DNA from: Bog-756 sp963696495
GTDB taxonomy: Bacteria; Actinomycetota; Acidimicrobiia; Acidimicrobiales; RAAP-2
Length of the DNA: 64,000 bases
Direction: 5' to 3'
Assembly (NCBI GenBank): GCA_963696495.1
Contig: CAVOKJ010000007.1
Span: 124,001 to 188,000, forward strand
A program made the translations under genes and the position numbers. Of the stretch, positions 44,571-54,238 are shown piece after piece (positions within the stretch are counted from its first letter, which is position 1; every line of letters begins with the position of its first letter). Under the pieces are notes generated by a model. That model worked only from the letters and a program-made list of their open reading frames with translations. It was not told the DNA's origin and made no database searches.

Positions 44571-45530
44571 CTAAGGGGAGGATTTGGTCGTGGCTGATTC
44601 GTCCCTTTTGTCCTCGATGGTCTCAGCACCGGTCGATAAAGCGCCACTGTGCCATGGCCGTACGTAGAACAGCCAGATGACGGCGATGCCGAGCAACGTT
44701 GCACACAGGACCCACCCAAGGGCCGTTGTTCCGAGTCCCACGTACTTGAGTCCGGAGGCGAAGATCACAAACGTGATGGCCGGCCGGATGTATTTGTCCG
44801 GGGCTCTCGACGAGATGAATGAGCCCACGATAACGGCGGGGACACTCCCGATGATGATCGACGTGGTCACCGAGAACTCGATATGCCCAAACGCCAGGGC
44901 ACCTAGTGCAGCGGCGATGGTCAGTGGGACTGCCTGGGTCAGATCGGTCCCAACGAGCTGATTAGCACCCAACATTGGGTAAAGGAACAAGAGCATCACG
45001 ATCATCAAGGACCCGGACCCGACTGAGGTCATCCCGACGATGAGCCCCCCTACCGCGCCGATCAACACGGTGGGCACCGGCCTGATCACGAGATCGTGGA
45101 CGACTGCCTCACGTTGGTTGCCACCACGGCGGTCGAGTGCGTACCGAATCACCATCGCAAGTGCCCCGATGAGAAGCGCAGCACCCAGCGCCTTCTCGAT
45201 GTTGGCCTGCGATGTCTTGGCATGTCCCATGAGGTGAAGCAGGTAAGCACCGAGGAAAGCCATCGGCACCGATCCGGCCACCATCCATCCCACCAAGGGG
45301 AAGTTCACCGTCTTCTTGGACATGTGCACGGCGGCACCGAACGGTCTCATGAAGACAGCAGCGACCAGATCGCTCGAGATGGCCGTCGATGGCTTGACGC
45401 TGAATAAGAGAATCAGCATCGGCGTCATCAGTGCCCCACCCCCGGCACCGGTCAAGCCGACCAGGAAACCGACCACAGCGCTTCCCAAGACGATGTACGG
45501 ATTGATGCCCACCCGTGCCCCCTGGATCAA
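44571..45530 (-). CDS. TauE/SafE family sulfite/sulfonate exporter
   Basis: A 319-residue membrane protein of about eight helices in two similar halves. The family signature occurs twice: VVGFLVGLTGAGGGALMTPM near the N-terminus and VGGLIVGMTSVGSGSLMIVM in the second half. Members export sulfite, sulfoacetate or related organosulfur anions. The C-terminal 25 residues are polar. Neighbouring sulfotransferase is consistent with sulfur metabolism, but the two genes are convergent and no operon exists. Confidence 0.9.
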   Translation of the reverse strand: MIQGARVGINPYIVLGSAVVGFLVGLTGAGGGALMTPMLILLFSVKPSTAISSDLVAAVFMRPFGAAVHMSKKTVNFPLVGWMVAGSVPMAFLGAYLLHLMGHAKTSQANIEKALGAALLIGALAMVIRYALDRRGGNQREAVVHDLVIRPVPTVLIGAVGGLIVGMTSVGSGSLMIVMLLFLYPMLGANQLVGTDLTQAVPLTIAAALGALAFGHIEFSVTTSIIIGSVPAVIVGSFISSRAPDKYIRPAITFVIFASGLKYVGLGTTALGWVLCATLLGIAVIWLFYVRPWHSGALSTGAETIEDKRDESATTKSSP

Positions 45531-45708
45531 AGACCGCCACTACGCCGTTGACTTACAAGTTATCGGCTCAATATGGCTAAGTCCATGGGATTACTCGCTT
45601 GGATTCTGCTTCGGTCGGACGATGGCGCCAGCCCACCCGACTCGGCGCTGCCTCGGCAGACAGATGGCTGAGATCGCCGACCCACGACCCGGCTGATCCG
45701 AGATCCTA

Positions 45709-45796
45709 AGCCGGTATACGGCTGAGGTCGCACCACTCCCCCGCCCCATCTCGCGGCGAGGGTCCGCACTGTGAGTGTCACCTTTCCAATGGGAGC
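45709..45796. repeat. Interspersed repeat family A with long extension
   Basis: Arms AGCCG and CGGCT around GTATA, followed by GAGGTCGCACCACTCCCCCG and on to CCAATGGGAGC. Matches 29067-29160. Confidence 0.75.
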
Positions 45797-45805
45797 ACTC
45801 TCACC

Positions 45806-47065
45806 TCAGGTGTGCCTATCGAGTCCGGCGACATTCTGTGCCGTTGACGACACCTGGGTGAGATGGATGCCGACGTCCACGGGAAGGGTGGCGAGCCGTC
45901 GGCCCGAGCCAGTCCCAAGCTGCCCACTACGGTTGTCGCCCCACGCCCAGAGCCTGCCGGTCGGGTCGATGCCGTAGCTTGCGTAACCACCGGAACTCAC
46001 CATCACGAAGCTGATGCCTTTCGGGACTTGAACCATCACAGGTGTGTCGGAACTTGTCCGGGTGCCGATGCCGAGCTGACCCCGGTCGTTGTCGCCCCAC
46101 GTCCAGGTGTCCCCGTCGCCTAGGACGGCGACGGTCTGCCCGTTCTTCGGCCCGCTGCCACCCTGAAAGACTTTCGTTACCGGGTTAGGAAGGTCGACCT
46201 TGACAGGCACCGCACTGTTGGTCGTGGAACCGTTGCCGAGTTGGCCCGACGCGTTGTAACCCCAGTTGTAGTAGTCCCCGTTGGCGAGTAGAGCACCCGA
46301 ACCCTCCCATGACGACGTGAGCGCTGTGATCTTCACTCCGCTCGGTAGCCCGACCACGGCCGTTGGCGCGCTGGCGGACGCTGTCGTTCCGTTGCCGAGC
46401 TCACCAGCGTCACCGCTTCCGCACGCTAGGAGGGTGCCGCTTGAGTCGAACAAGGCGTGAGTGCGGGCGCCGGTGGCCAACGTCACGTCGCTCAGAGTGA
46501 GCTGCTGGGGACGGGATTCGACGAGTCCGGACAAGCAGAGATCGTCAGTGGCGTTGAGGCCCCAACCCCATGCGTGGCCGTTGGAGTCGATAGCCAGGCC
46601 GGCATCGAAGGGCATCGGGTTGGCGAGCGCCGTGATCGTGACACCAGCTGGGAAGTTGACCCTAACGGCCTTCGACTCGTAGGCCGTCAGCTCTCCATCT
46701 CCCAGCTCGCCAGCGCTGTTGACTCCCCAGCCGTAGACGGCACCGACCGAGGTAAGGGCATAGCCGTCGGAGTTGGAGGTGGCGATCTGCACGACATTTC
46801 CATTGACGCCGGCGAGGGCGGTCGGTGTCTCGAGCTGGAGTTGAGTGAGCGCGCCTTTGTTGCCGACGACCCCCCATCGGTAGACGGTGGATCCCGGCAC
46901 CGCTGCGCTGGTGGAAGAGCCGCTTCCGCTGGCGTTACCGCATGCGGCGAGTACCAGGGCGGACATGACGAGCGCCGTTGAGAGGCTGACAACGGACCGG
47001 CCAAGCTTTTGCTTTGTTCGACCTCGGGGGCGGCGAAGCGGGCCTTGCCTGGGCGTTGCGATCAT
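45806..47065 (-). CDS. RCC1-repeat lipoprotein
   Basis: A 419-residue exported protein. GAGGAG precedes the ATG at 47065 by four bases, so this start is preferred over the upstream ATG. A lipoprotein signal ends in the lipobox LAAC (from STALVMSALVLAACGNASGS). The rest is about six to seven RCC1-type blades with motifs such as VYGWGVNSAGELGDG, YYNWGYNASGQLGNGS, TWTWGDNDRGQLGIGT and LWAWGDNRSGQLGTGS, forming a beta-propeller. Anchored outside the cytoplasmic membrane, it probably binds a partner; function unknown. Confidence 0.9.
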   Translation of the reverse strand: MIATPRQGPLRRPRGRTKQKLGRSVVSLSTALVMSALVLAACGNASGSGSSTSAAVPGSTVYRWGVVGNKGALTQLQLETPTALAGVNGNVVQIATSNSDGYALTSVGAVYGWGVNSAGELGDGELTAYESKAVRVNFPAGVTITALANPMPFDAGLAIDSNGHAWGWGLNATDDLCLSGLVESRPQQLTLSDVTLATGARTHALFDSSGTLLACGSGDAGELGNGTTASASAPTAVVGLPSGVKITALTSSWEGSGALLANGDYYNWGYNASGQLGNGSTTNSAVPVKVDLPNPVTKVFQGGSGPKNGQTVAVLGDGDTWTWGDNDRGQLGIGTRTSSDTPVMVQVPKGISFVMVSSGGYASYGIDPTGRLWAWGDNRSGQLGTGSGRRLATLPVDVGIHLTQVSSTAQNVAGLDRHT

Positions 47066-47186
47066 CGGGCTCCTCGTCAAGTCTGGCGATTTCGGTTGCA
47101 TTCATCTATTCGCGGACTTATGAGGAGAATGTAAGCCATGTTGTCGAAAACCATTAAGGGACGTTGGAGCTCGGCTTCTCTCGCCG

Positions 47187-48695
47187 TCACACCGTTGCCC
47201 TACTCGATGGGCCGATGTGAAGGGCTAGAGCGGTTGATGACGCAACCCAAGCCGTGCCGTCCGCAGGATAGAAGTTGCAGTCGTAGCCACCGTAGTAGAT
47301 GCGCCCATCGCCAAATGGGGAGGCAGCGATGGTGCGGATCGAGACATAGGCCTGACCCGCACGGATTGGGGGAGTGGATCGGCCGGTTGGCTCGAAGTCC
47401 GAGCCACTTAGACAACGAAGGATGTAGACGGGGGTACCCGACGACCCGGTGCGGACGGCGAAGCAGGCAGCTGCGTCGTACTCGGCCGGTCGAGCAGAGA
47501 TCGGTCCACACACCCGGGTCTGCGGGCAGGACCCGGCATAGGCCCACTCGAAGCCGATGAGCTGGCTGGTCACACCCCCGATGCCCACCGTTGTGAACCG
47601 GTTGTACGCGGCGATGACGTAGACGATGGACCCCTTCCCTGAGACGGGGACGGCGGTGCCCTCTTCGGCGAGCATCCGGCGAATGGCAGGAATGGGGGTG
47701 AACTCTCGGGTGACCACCAGACCCGCTGCTGGCTGCCCGGGACTCACGGTGGTGCTGCCGCGCAACGGGCCCCGCGGAAGATGATCGAGGCGGTAGACAT
47801 CGCCACTGCCCTCGCTCGACAGAAGCAGGGCCGGCGCACCATCGTAGGTCACGCAGGTCAATCCTCTTAGGCCACTGTCGTGTGGCCCGACCGGTGGTTC
47901 CTCGTAGAGCAACGACCAAGGCGGAGTCCTCCCAGGGACTCCCCCGTCGTTTCGCCGATATAGCTTGGTGTTGATAGTGGCGTAAAGCGCGCCCGCACAA
48001 TCAGCGAAGGCGGTGACCTTTTGGGAGACCAGGCTCGGCGAAGTGGGTATCGTCGCAGTCAGCTGGGGAGTCGACTCGAAGCTCAGTGTGTGGAGCGTCT
48101 TCGACCAGATGGAGCGGAGCACGCCGGTCGGGTCCACGCCGGCGTAGACGGACCAGACGCCCCCGGACTCGTGTGCCCCAAAGGACCGGACGTTTACCAC
48201 GTTTGAAGCGAGCGGGAAGCTCTCTGCGGGCGAGAATGAGGTCGCGCCGTCGAGCAGCCATTGCAGCTCATTTTGACCGTGGAGCGTGGCCACGGTGATG
48301 AGCAGGGAATGGCCAGGCCCCAAGCCCTGGTCGGGAGGGATCGGGAACGAGGCCATCGAGTCCTCGACGCGCAATCCCTGGGTCTGCTCGAAGACCTCCC
48401 AGGGAACCCGGGCCGAGTTCTTCACCAAGATCTGGCCGGCCGTCGAACCCGGGTACTCCCACTGGTCGGTCGAGGCGAAGAGCCGGGCACCCTGGGCGAC
48501 AAGATCGTCGTTCTCGGTGTCGTGGGCGACCGTGCTGTCCGGGTCCCTCGTCAGCGGTTGACGCGCGGCCGGCACTGCGTCTGAGAACGAGGACGAGGTG
48601 TGTGCTGCGGCCTGCGCACCACACACCTCACTGACTACTGCTGTGATGACAACCAGTAAGGAAGCGATGGTCGTCAGGCGGCGAGCACTGATCAC
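47187..48695 (-). CDS. Large exported protein of unknown function
   Basis: A 502-residue protein with a signal peptide (MISARRLTTIASLLVVITAV to about AQAAA). The mature part is beta-rich with several WSVYAGVDPTGVLR-like and LYATINTKLYRR-like segments, suggesting a beta-propeller or repeat fold similar to sialidase/BNR-like proteins, but no catalytic set was identified. Eight Cys are scattered, several in pairs. GTG start at 48695. An IS481 copy ends 20 bases upstream, so its native promoter is displaced or replaced by one in the IS. Confidence 0.7.
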   Translation of the reverse strand: MISARRLTTIASLLVVITAVVSEVCGAQAAAHTSSSFSDAVPAARQPLTRDPDSTVAHDTENDDLVAQGARLFASTDQWEYPGSTAGQILVKNSARVPWEVFEQTQGLRVEDSMASFPIPPDQGLGPGHSLLITVATLHGQNELQWLLDGATSFSPAESFPLASNVVNVRSFGAHESGGVWSVYAGVDPTGVLRSIWSKTLHTLSFESTPQLTATIPTSPSLVSQKVTAFADCAGALYATINTKLYRRNDGGVPGRTPPWSLLYEEPPVGPHDSGLRGLTCVTYDGAPALLLSSEGSGDVYRLDHLPRGPLRGSTTVSPGQPAAGLVVTREFTPIPAIRRMLAEEGTAVPVSGKGSIVYVIAAYNRFTTVGIGGVTSQLIGFEWAYAGSCPQTRVCGPISARPAEYDAAACFAVRTGSSGTPVYILRCLSGSDFEPTGRSTPPIRAGQAYVSIRTIAASPFGDGRIYYGGYDCNFYPADGTAWVASSTALALHIGPSSRATV

Positions 48696-48714
48696 GGCGG
48701 CACTGGGAGTGCCC

Positions 48715-49856
48715 CTAGATCTTCCGGACCGAGAGTCGAGGTGACAGGTGGACTCTTTGGTCGATGGTCATGCTGCCTTGTTCCTCCGTTGCTTGTCGAG
48801 GACTTCGCGAGGGGTCCTGCCCCGCATGTACTCCCCGTGGTTCCGCCGGCGATGGTGGTAGGTCACGAGCCACGAGTCGGCCTCAACCTGGAGCTGTCGG
48901 ATCGAGGTGAAATGACGCCGGTGGAAGGCGGGACGCCAGCATTCTTGGAGGATGGTCTGGTGGAACCGTTCGCAGACGGCGTTGTGGTTGGGCGACCGGG
49001 CCGGGATCCGCTGGTGGCCGAGCTGTTTGGCCACCAGGTGGGCCCGGAAGCTTCCGTCCACGTATTCGGCCCCGTTGTCGGTGAGCACGGCTCTGACCTT
49101 CACGCCGTGGCGTCGGTAGGCACGCAGGATGTGGTCGATGAAGCGAATGGAGTGGGTGTGGTCGACCGGCCCGATCACGATCATGACGATGGCCCACCGG
49201 GTGAACACGTCGATGGCACTGAGCTGGTACACCTTGCCCACACCCTTCAGCTTCCCGATGTAGAAGCTGTCCAGGCAGACCAGCTCACCGGGACCCCCGG
49301 TGGCCAGGCAGAACCCGAACAGCTGGTCGTCTCGGGCCGCGTCGGTCACCAGACCCGTCGTGGCCGCCGTGATGGCCGCTGCTCGTCCCAGGCGATCCGA
49401 CCGCCGCCCCAGACCGTGGGCCACCAGGTGCTTCTGCACCGTCGATTTGGCGATGGCAAAGCCCTGGTCGCCGAGCCGGTCGGCGTATTGGCGGCACCCG
49501 ATGGTGGGCTCGACGACGGCCAGGGTCAGAAGGGCCTGGATGACGTGGGTGGGCGTGGCCTCAGGCATCTGGGGCGTCCGACGGGCCTTTGGGACCAGGG
49601 CGTCGAGCCCGTGGCGGTCGGCCACGTTCTTCCACTGGTAGTAGCGGGTCCGGGAGATGCCGAAGACCCGGCAGGTCTCGGCCACGTTCCCGGTTCGCTG
49701 TGCGTGTTCCAACACGGCGATGCGCCGTTGGTAGATGATCTCTGCTGGGGTCACGGTGATGGCTTCCTTGTCTCTTTGGTAGGAAACAAAGAGTCCATCG
49801 CCGGACCCCACCTCATGGTGGATGTGCAACCTCATCCCATGGACCGGAAGCCCTAG
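48715..49856 (-). mobile_element. IS481-family insertion sequence, copy 2 (apparently intact)
   Basis: About 1,142 bp bounded by CTAG at 48715-48718 and 49853-49856, the known IS481 target tetranucleotide. Just inside, imperfect inverted ends carry CTTCCGGACC (left) and, in reverse, CTTCCGGTCC (right). It shares organisation and high similarity with copy 1 at 23357-24508. Confidence 0.85.
48768..49835 (-). CDS. IS481-family transposase
   Basis: A 355-residue DDE transposase with an uninterrupted frame. An N-terminal helix-turn-helix (GNVAETCRVFGISRTRYYQW), an HTH_29-like second region (STVQKHLVAHGLGRRSDRLG) and an integrase core: first Asp in VCLDSFYIGKLKGVGK, second in LTDNGAEYVDG, Glu in NAVCERFHQTILQE, and the C-terminal YMRGRTPREVLD. 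The ATG at 49835 lies at the element's end, so the real start may be the GTG at ITVTPAEIIYQRR. Likely active, and may drive the defective copy in trans. Confidence 0.92.
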   Translation of the reverse strand: MRLHIHHEVGSGDGLFVSYQRDKEAITVTPAEIIYQRRIAVLEHAQRTGNVAETCRVFGISRTRYYQWKNVADRHGLDALVPKARRTPQMPEATPTHVIQALLTLAVVEPTIGCRQYADRLGDQGFAIAKSTVQKHLVAHGLGRRSDRLGRAAAITAATTGLVTDAARDDQLFGFCLATGGPGELVCLDSFYIGKLKGVGKVYQLSAIDVFTRWAIVMIVIGPVDHTHSIRFIDHILRAYRRHGVKVRAVLTDNGAEYVDGSFRAHLVAKQLGHQRIPARSPNHNAVCERFHQTILQECWRPAFHRRHFTSIRQLQVEADSWLVTYHHRRRNHGEYMRGRTPREVLDKQRRNKAA

Positions 49857-50339
49857 ATGAGGCCATCACGGAGCCCTCCGTGCCCCCGCAACCGGACATC
49901 GCCACACATCTCGAAACTCGTGCGTCTCAAGCTATCACGATGAACGACTGTGAATGACTGCCACGCCGGCCCATCCTCCGACAGAAGTGGGCTCTAATCG
50001 ATCTCTGCCTCTGCGGCTAACCAAGCCATATGATTTGGGTCCAGGTCAGCTTGAGAGTGATCATCGCTTGATCGCCTGTGCTTCTGCGTTGACCGGTCGA
50101 GGACACAGCCGTTGGGGGATGCCGAATAATCAGCCTTGCGTTCGGCATACGCTTTGCTCGAGTGCGATTGATGTCGATCTGATAGGTCCGTTGGATGTCC
50201 CGATGGGCTTCCAGTCATCGGCCGGCACACGGCTGAGGTCGGACCTTCGTGCCAGTTATCTGGATCTTCGGACCTAAGAGGGATGCAGCCAGCGTTCGCG
50301 ATAGTTACCTGCCAATCACATGCATGTCGGGGCGTGTCG
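49857..50339. other. Intergenic region with a family A repeat
   Basis: About 480 bases between the IS481 copy and a methyltransferase gene. A family A repeat lies at 50216-50244. Overlapping short frames look non-coding. Confidence 0.4.
50216..50244. repeat. Interspersed repeat family A
   Basis: ATCGGCCGGCACACGGCTGA then GGTCGGACC. Its arms GGCCG and CGGCT pair with one G-T. Confidence 0.6.
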
Positions 50340-51143
50340 ATGACTATCTCACCCACGGTTCCCCCAGTCATAGACTCAGTGACTGTGAGCTTTGAGGTTG
50401 CGGCCGCAGCGTACGACCGTTTCATGGGTAGGTACTCGATGCCTCTGGCTCCAGCGTTCGCAGATTTCGCCGGAGTGGTCGAGGGGCTTCGGGTTCTCGA
50501 TGTCGGATGCGGCCCAGGAGCGATGACTGATGAACTTGTCAGACGAGTAGGTCAGACCGCCGTCGCAGCAGTTGATCCCTCGGACTCATTTCTCCGTGCA
50601 GTCAAGGAGCGGTATTCCGACGCGGACGTGCGAAACTCGACCGCCGAGCGGCTCCCCTTCGACGATCACGACTTCGATGCAACGGTAGCGCAACTAGTTG
50701 TTCACTTTATGGACGAGCCAAGCGTAGGGTTGCGGGAGATGGCCCGCGTAACCATCGGTGACGGAATCGTGGCAGCGTGTGTTTGGGATCATGACGGCGG
50801 TGGAGGGCCACTCAGCCTCTTTTGGGAAGCTGCACACGCACTTGATCACAATGTTCGAGACGAATCTCGGCTCGCTGGTGCGCGTCGGGGCCACTTAGCG
50901 CAGCTCCTGCGTGAGGCTGGGCTGAACGACGTGGAAGAGACGCTCCTCTCCGTCTGCGTCGAACACGCGAGCTTCGACGACTGGTGGGAGCCATACACCC
51001 TTGGGGTTGGCCCGGCGGGAAAGTACGTCCAAGGATTGGATGCGGGCCAACAATCTCGATTACGCGATCGATGCCACGATACGTTGTCAACGACGCCATT
51101 TACTCTGTCTGCGCAGGCGTGGGCGGCACGCGGACGCGCTTGA
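50340..51143 (+). CDS. Class I SAM-dependent methyltransferase
   Basis: A 267-residue enzyme from the ATG at 50340. It starts with AYDRFMGRYSMPLAPAFADF, then motif I RVLDVGCGPGAMTDELVRRV, the acidic VAAVDPSDSFLRAV, the NSTAERLPFDDHDFDATVAQ segment and LREMARVTIGDGIVAACVWD. A Ubie/phospholipid-type small-molecule methyltransferase. The GTG at 50385 is an alternative start. Fourth methyltransferase in the window; they are not clustered with a biosynthetic core enzyme. Confidence 0.85.
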   Translation: MTISPTVPPVIDSVTVSFEVAAAAYDRFMGRYSMPLAPAFADFAGVVEGLRVLDVGCGPGAMTDELVRRVGQTAVAAVDPSDSFLRAVKERYSDADVRNSTAERLPFDDHDFDATVAQLVVHFMDEPSVGLREMARVTIGDGIVAACVWDHDGGGGPLSLFWEAAHALDHNVRDESRLAGARRGHLAQLLREAGLNDVEETLLSVCVEHASFDDWWEPYTLGVGPAGKYVQGLDAGQQSRLRDRCHDTLSTTPFTLSAQAWAARGRA

Positions 51144-51775
51144 CGTTGATCCCAGGACATCCCGGACCACCGTGCGTAAGACCGTTTCAACAGTGGAGGC
51201 AATACCGCGTCGCCCAGACTCCGGTCTTCGTTGGCCACCGAGATTCGACAGCTCGTCGATCACCACGAGGTCGAGATCCGACTTGGACGATCTCCGCCCA
51301 TCGAGCGCACTTTCGGAAAGAACGGCGCTGTTGGCGACGGGAAACCGCTATGAAACAATCTCCCGTGCAACCGCCGTGCTCGATTCAGCTCCTTGGCAGA
51401 CGGAACTCATCCCGGGAGATTTGTCGCAAAGGACCCCATGCGATGAGAAGGCAAGGGAAACTGGGGACAGGTTGCCGACGAGGTGACAGCTCGCAAACTA
51501 CGCGCACCTTGCCCCGGAATGAGCCGGCGGTGACGATGCCGAAGGAATGGCCGCGGCCCCAGCAATGAGGCGCTGAGGGGACAGCGGTCATGATCACAAG
51601 GCCGGAACTGACGAGACCCTTGCACCACCGCCACCCCACCCCCGTGCTATCTCGCGGCACCCCTTGACAGTTGGTTATTTCGGGATTAAGAGTGATTGCG
51701 GGGTGCTGGTCGGTGAGGGTTCCTTTGTGGGCTAAATCCCTGAAGTAAAAATGCCGGTGTCTTAGGCGGAAAGAG
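51144..51775. other. Long intergenic stretch, possible gene remnant
   Basis: About 630 bases without a firm gene. The minus strand near 51240-51300 reads SKSDLDLVVIDELSNLGG, which resembles a Walker B strand of an ATPase, but no Walker A or start is found, so a decayed gene is only possible. The last 120 bases carry the promoter and leader of the following exported protein. Confidence 0.3.
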
Positions 51776-52963
51776 GTGAGCATGAGATCTGGAATGCTTT
51801 CGCGCGCGCCCACACCTCTGCAGCAAGCCGGGTGGAGGCGACCCATTGTGGCCGCCTGCGCCACGCTGGTCGCACTAGGAGGCTCACTCCTAGGAGGGAT
51901 AGCACTGCTGCCGCCCACGGCGTCAGCTATTACTCCCCCTCCAACGCCCTTCAAAGAGTGTCCAGCCGTTGGGTATAACACGAGTTGTTCGGACCTCATC
52001 GACGTTACAACTGGCGGGACGGCGATCTTCTTTGATCCGCACGCCACAACCCCTTCGGATCCACTCCCCGGTACCTATGACGGGGATGACGACACGCTCA
52101 TCGGAGTGATCAACAACACATCAGGTACCATCTCGAGCCTGCCGCTTTCGTCCACTACCGAGCCCATCATGGGATTCGACGGGGATGGGATCTGCGACAA
52201 CCCCAACTCAACGAGCGGGCTGCCTGGTCTCCCGGCGTCTGACTGCAGCGACGTCAACCACAAAGACACCACGACCTACGGTGGACCGGATTCCTACTTC
52301 CCCCCTACCAGTATCAGCCCCGACCAGATGAGCGGAACGGTGGACTTCATCACTCCGCTCGCCCCTGGTAAGTCGACCTACTTCTCCCTCGAAGAAGCCC
52401 TGACCCCTCAGAATTTCATGGTCGGGTGCACGCCGCCGGTCGTGAAAAAGGTGGTCCCCATCGGGAACCCGAAGCTGGAGTTCGTCAGGGTGCTGATCGA
52501 GGGGTCCTGTTTCACAGGCGCGAGCGCAGTCTATTTTGGCAGCACTCCCACGACCAACTTCACGGTGCTTAACCACGGTACCGTTATCTTGGCGGGGGCA
52601 CCCTCTCCCTCACCAAACCTTACGGGTACCAGCCCCACAAAAGTTCCCGTCGGCGTCAATGCGGTGCCGCCGCCTTCGAACCCGACGTACACCTACTATC
52701 CACCCAACTGTTACGTGGTGGTTCCCTCAAACGGAGCTTCCGGAAGTGTGGTCAAAATTCTGGGAAGTGGATTCAGCGAAGGGCCACCGCTGATTATCAG
52801 TTTTGGAGGTTCGACGACCACTGGGACGCCCAACGCTGGGGGTAGCTTGATAACCGGGGTGGTCGTGCCTCCCCACGCGCCAGGGATGGTTTCAGTGAAG
52901 GTGACGACCGAAACCGGCTCAAGCCGGAGTGGCATCTACAATTGCCGCTACAGGTACAAATAG
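51776..52963 (+). CDS. Exported protein with IPT/TIG-like domains
   Basis: A 395-residue exported protein, most likely from the ATG at 51782. Signal peptide ends near PPTASA (residue 50). Residues 60-215 form a domain with SDLIDVTTGGTAIFFD, DDDTLIGVINNTSGTISSL, GFDGDGIC and VDFITPLAPGKSTYFSLEEA, a secreted module seen in surface proteins of several bacteria. The C-terminus has two Ig-like/TIG segments (VRVLIEGSCFTGASAVYFGS; GSVVKILGSGFSEGPPLIIS). No anchoring motif. Probably surface or matrix. Confidence 0.8.
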   Translation: MSMRSGMLSRAPTPLQQAGWRRPIVAACATLVALGGSLLGGIALLPPTASAITPPPTPFKECPAVGYNTSCSDLIDVTTGGTAIFFDPHATTPSDPLPGTYDGDDDTLIGVINNTSGTISSLPLSSTTEPIMGFDGDGICDNPNSTSGLPGLPASDCSDVNHKDTTTYGGPDSYFPPTSISPDQMSGTVDFITPLAPGKSTYFSLEEALTPQNFMVGCTPPVVKKVVPIGNPKLEFVRVLIEGSCFTGASAVYFGSTPTTNFTVLNHGTVILAGAPSPSPNLTGTSPTKVPVGVNAVPPPSNPTYTYYPPNCYVVVPSNGASGSVVKILGSGFSEGPPLIISFGGSTTTGTPNAGGSLITGVVVPPHAPGMVSVKVTTETGSSRSGIYNCRYRYK

Positions 52964-52978
52964 AGGTCCGCGCTAAGC

Positions 52979-53510
52979 CTGGCGTGAAGGAGACAGAACC
53001 CCCGGGGTGGCCAGGAGTCCCGAGTCGGTGGGATGGACGACGTTGGGGGGGACGACCGTGGTGTCGGCGCGGAGCTTGTCCAGCTTCACGACGTGGGCCG
53101 GCATCGCCTTGTTGGGCAATGCTTTGTTCAGCTGGTCGAGGGCTCGGTCTCCACAGCGGGTGGTGATCTTCATGAGCGTGGTGGGGTGGGGCACGGGATC
53201 GGCGAACCCGTTGTGGCAGAAGCGCGGCCAGGTGATGGGGTCGGCGACCCCGGCGTACAGGGTCTCGAAGCCGAGCCGGTACCGTAAGCGGAGCAACATC
53301 ATCCGCAGGTAGGTCTCCATCGGGATCGACGGCCGACCGATCGTCGGATCGAAGAACGGCTTGAACGGTTCGAAAAACACCGGGTCGTTCGAGCAGGCGA
53401 TCCCCCCTGCTCGAGTCCCGGTGGGAGGCGGTTGAACTGGGGCGGGAGGATCGCCTCCCACAGCGTCTGCTGATCGTCTACCTTGGTCCGCAAGACGATG
53501 GCTCCGTTCT
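52979..53510 (-). pseudogene. IS1182/ISNCY-type transposase N-terminal fragment, frameshifted
   Basis: The first frame reads RTKVDDQQTLWEAILPPQFN then RLPPGLE; after a shift near 53430 the other gives DPVFFEPFKPFFDPTIGRPS, METYLRMMLLRLRYRLGFET, PHPTTLMKITTRCGD and KLRADTTVVPPNVVHPTDSG. These are hallmarks of the N-terminal half of IS1182/ISNCY-like transposases. The catalytic C-terminal half is missing. Remnant of a mobile element. Confidence 0.8.
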
Positions 53511-53627
53511 CTCCGGCAAGAGGGATGGAGCCACCGTTGCGTCATTGGGGCCTGAACGCGAGCACCTTCCGAACATGAACGCGCTGGTCACGGCGTTCTT
53601 TCACATCTACTTTTTCAGGGCGAAGTA

Positions 53628-53650
53628 GCTACGGCTGAGGCCGTCCTGGG
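53628..53650. repeat. Possible family A repeat, half copy
   Basis: AGCTACGGCTGAGGCCGTCC retains the right arm only. Confidence 0.4.
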
Positions 53651-53756
53651 CCGGAGTACTGTCAGGGACTTCGAATGCCAAGCTGGCTGCCGGTCCGAGT
53701 TCGGGTGTGCCCCAGCCGGGTTACTGTGGGGAGAGTGAATCGGCCCGGATTTCATA

Positions 53757-54050
53757 GAGACTCGGTTGTTTGTGAAGCCAGCAGATCGGCTGTCTCAATC
53801 TGACGGCAGCAGTTCGCTTCCATCTCCGCCGGTGGGATCTTGCCAATCTCGTTGTGGATGCGGCGGTTGTCGAACCAGTCGACGCAGGTGGCCTCCCTGC
53901 TGATTCTCTGTACCCCCAGTTCCGTTGCAGTGGGGGTACATGCAGCACTTCGGCCGGTTCGATTGAAGGAACGTGGTGATGTTCGGCCGGGTGGGTGTGA
54001 TGCACAAACGGGCAGAGAGCATGTCGGCGACCGCAGCCTGGATCGTCCCG
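53757..54050 (-). pseudogene. IS3-family transposase C-terminal fragment
   Basis: The frame reads RISREATCVDWFDNRRIHNE then IGKIPPAEMEANCCRQIETA and DLLASQTTESL. WFDNRRIHxEIGxIPPAExE is the C-terminal part of IS3-family OrfB. Only the end of the gene is present; sequence further upstream is out of frame. The element is different from that at 27.8-29 kb. Confidence 0.75.
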
Positions 54051-54238
54051 TACCCTGCCGCACCCGCCTCCACCGACGTAGCGCTCAATCCAACCCCGAG
54101 TGCCAGATCTCCGAGGTGATAACGGCCGCGCGATTCGAGAGCCCCTTCCGAATTGCCCCGGCCGCCGCCGCACGATCAGAGCCTTCGCCAACTGCACCCA
54201 AAAACATTGCATTCTAGAAGGTCGACCCCACATGAACA

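Noticed and set aside
29238..45530. Biosynthetic gene cluster for a natural product
   Set aside because: Methyltransferases, a sulfotransferase, thioesterase and SRPBCC genes are present, but no polyketide, peptide or terpene core enzyme occurs and the genes face different ways.
48741..49856. 371-residue plus-strand protein opposite the IS481 transposase
   Set aside because: It is the antisense shadow of the transposase, which has clear DDE motifs. The same shadow occurs opposite copy 1 (23516-24127).
51660..51781. Riboswitch upstream of the TIG-domain protein
   Set aside because: The leader has GGGATTAAGAGTGATTG-like purine-rich stretches, but I could not fold it into any known riboswitch consensus.
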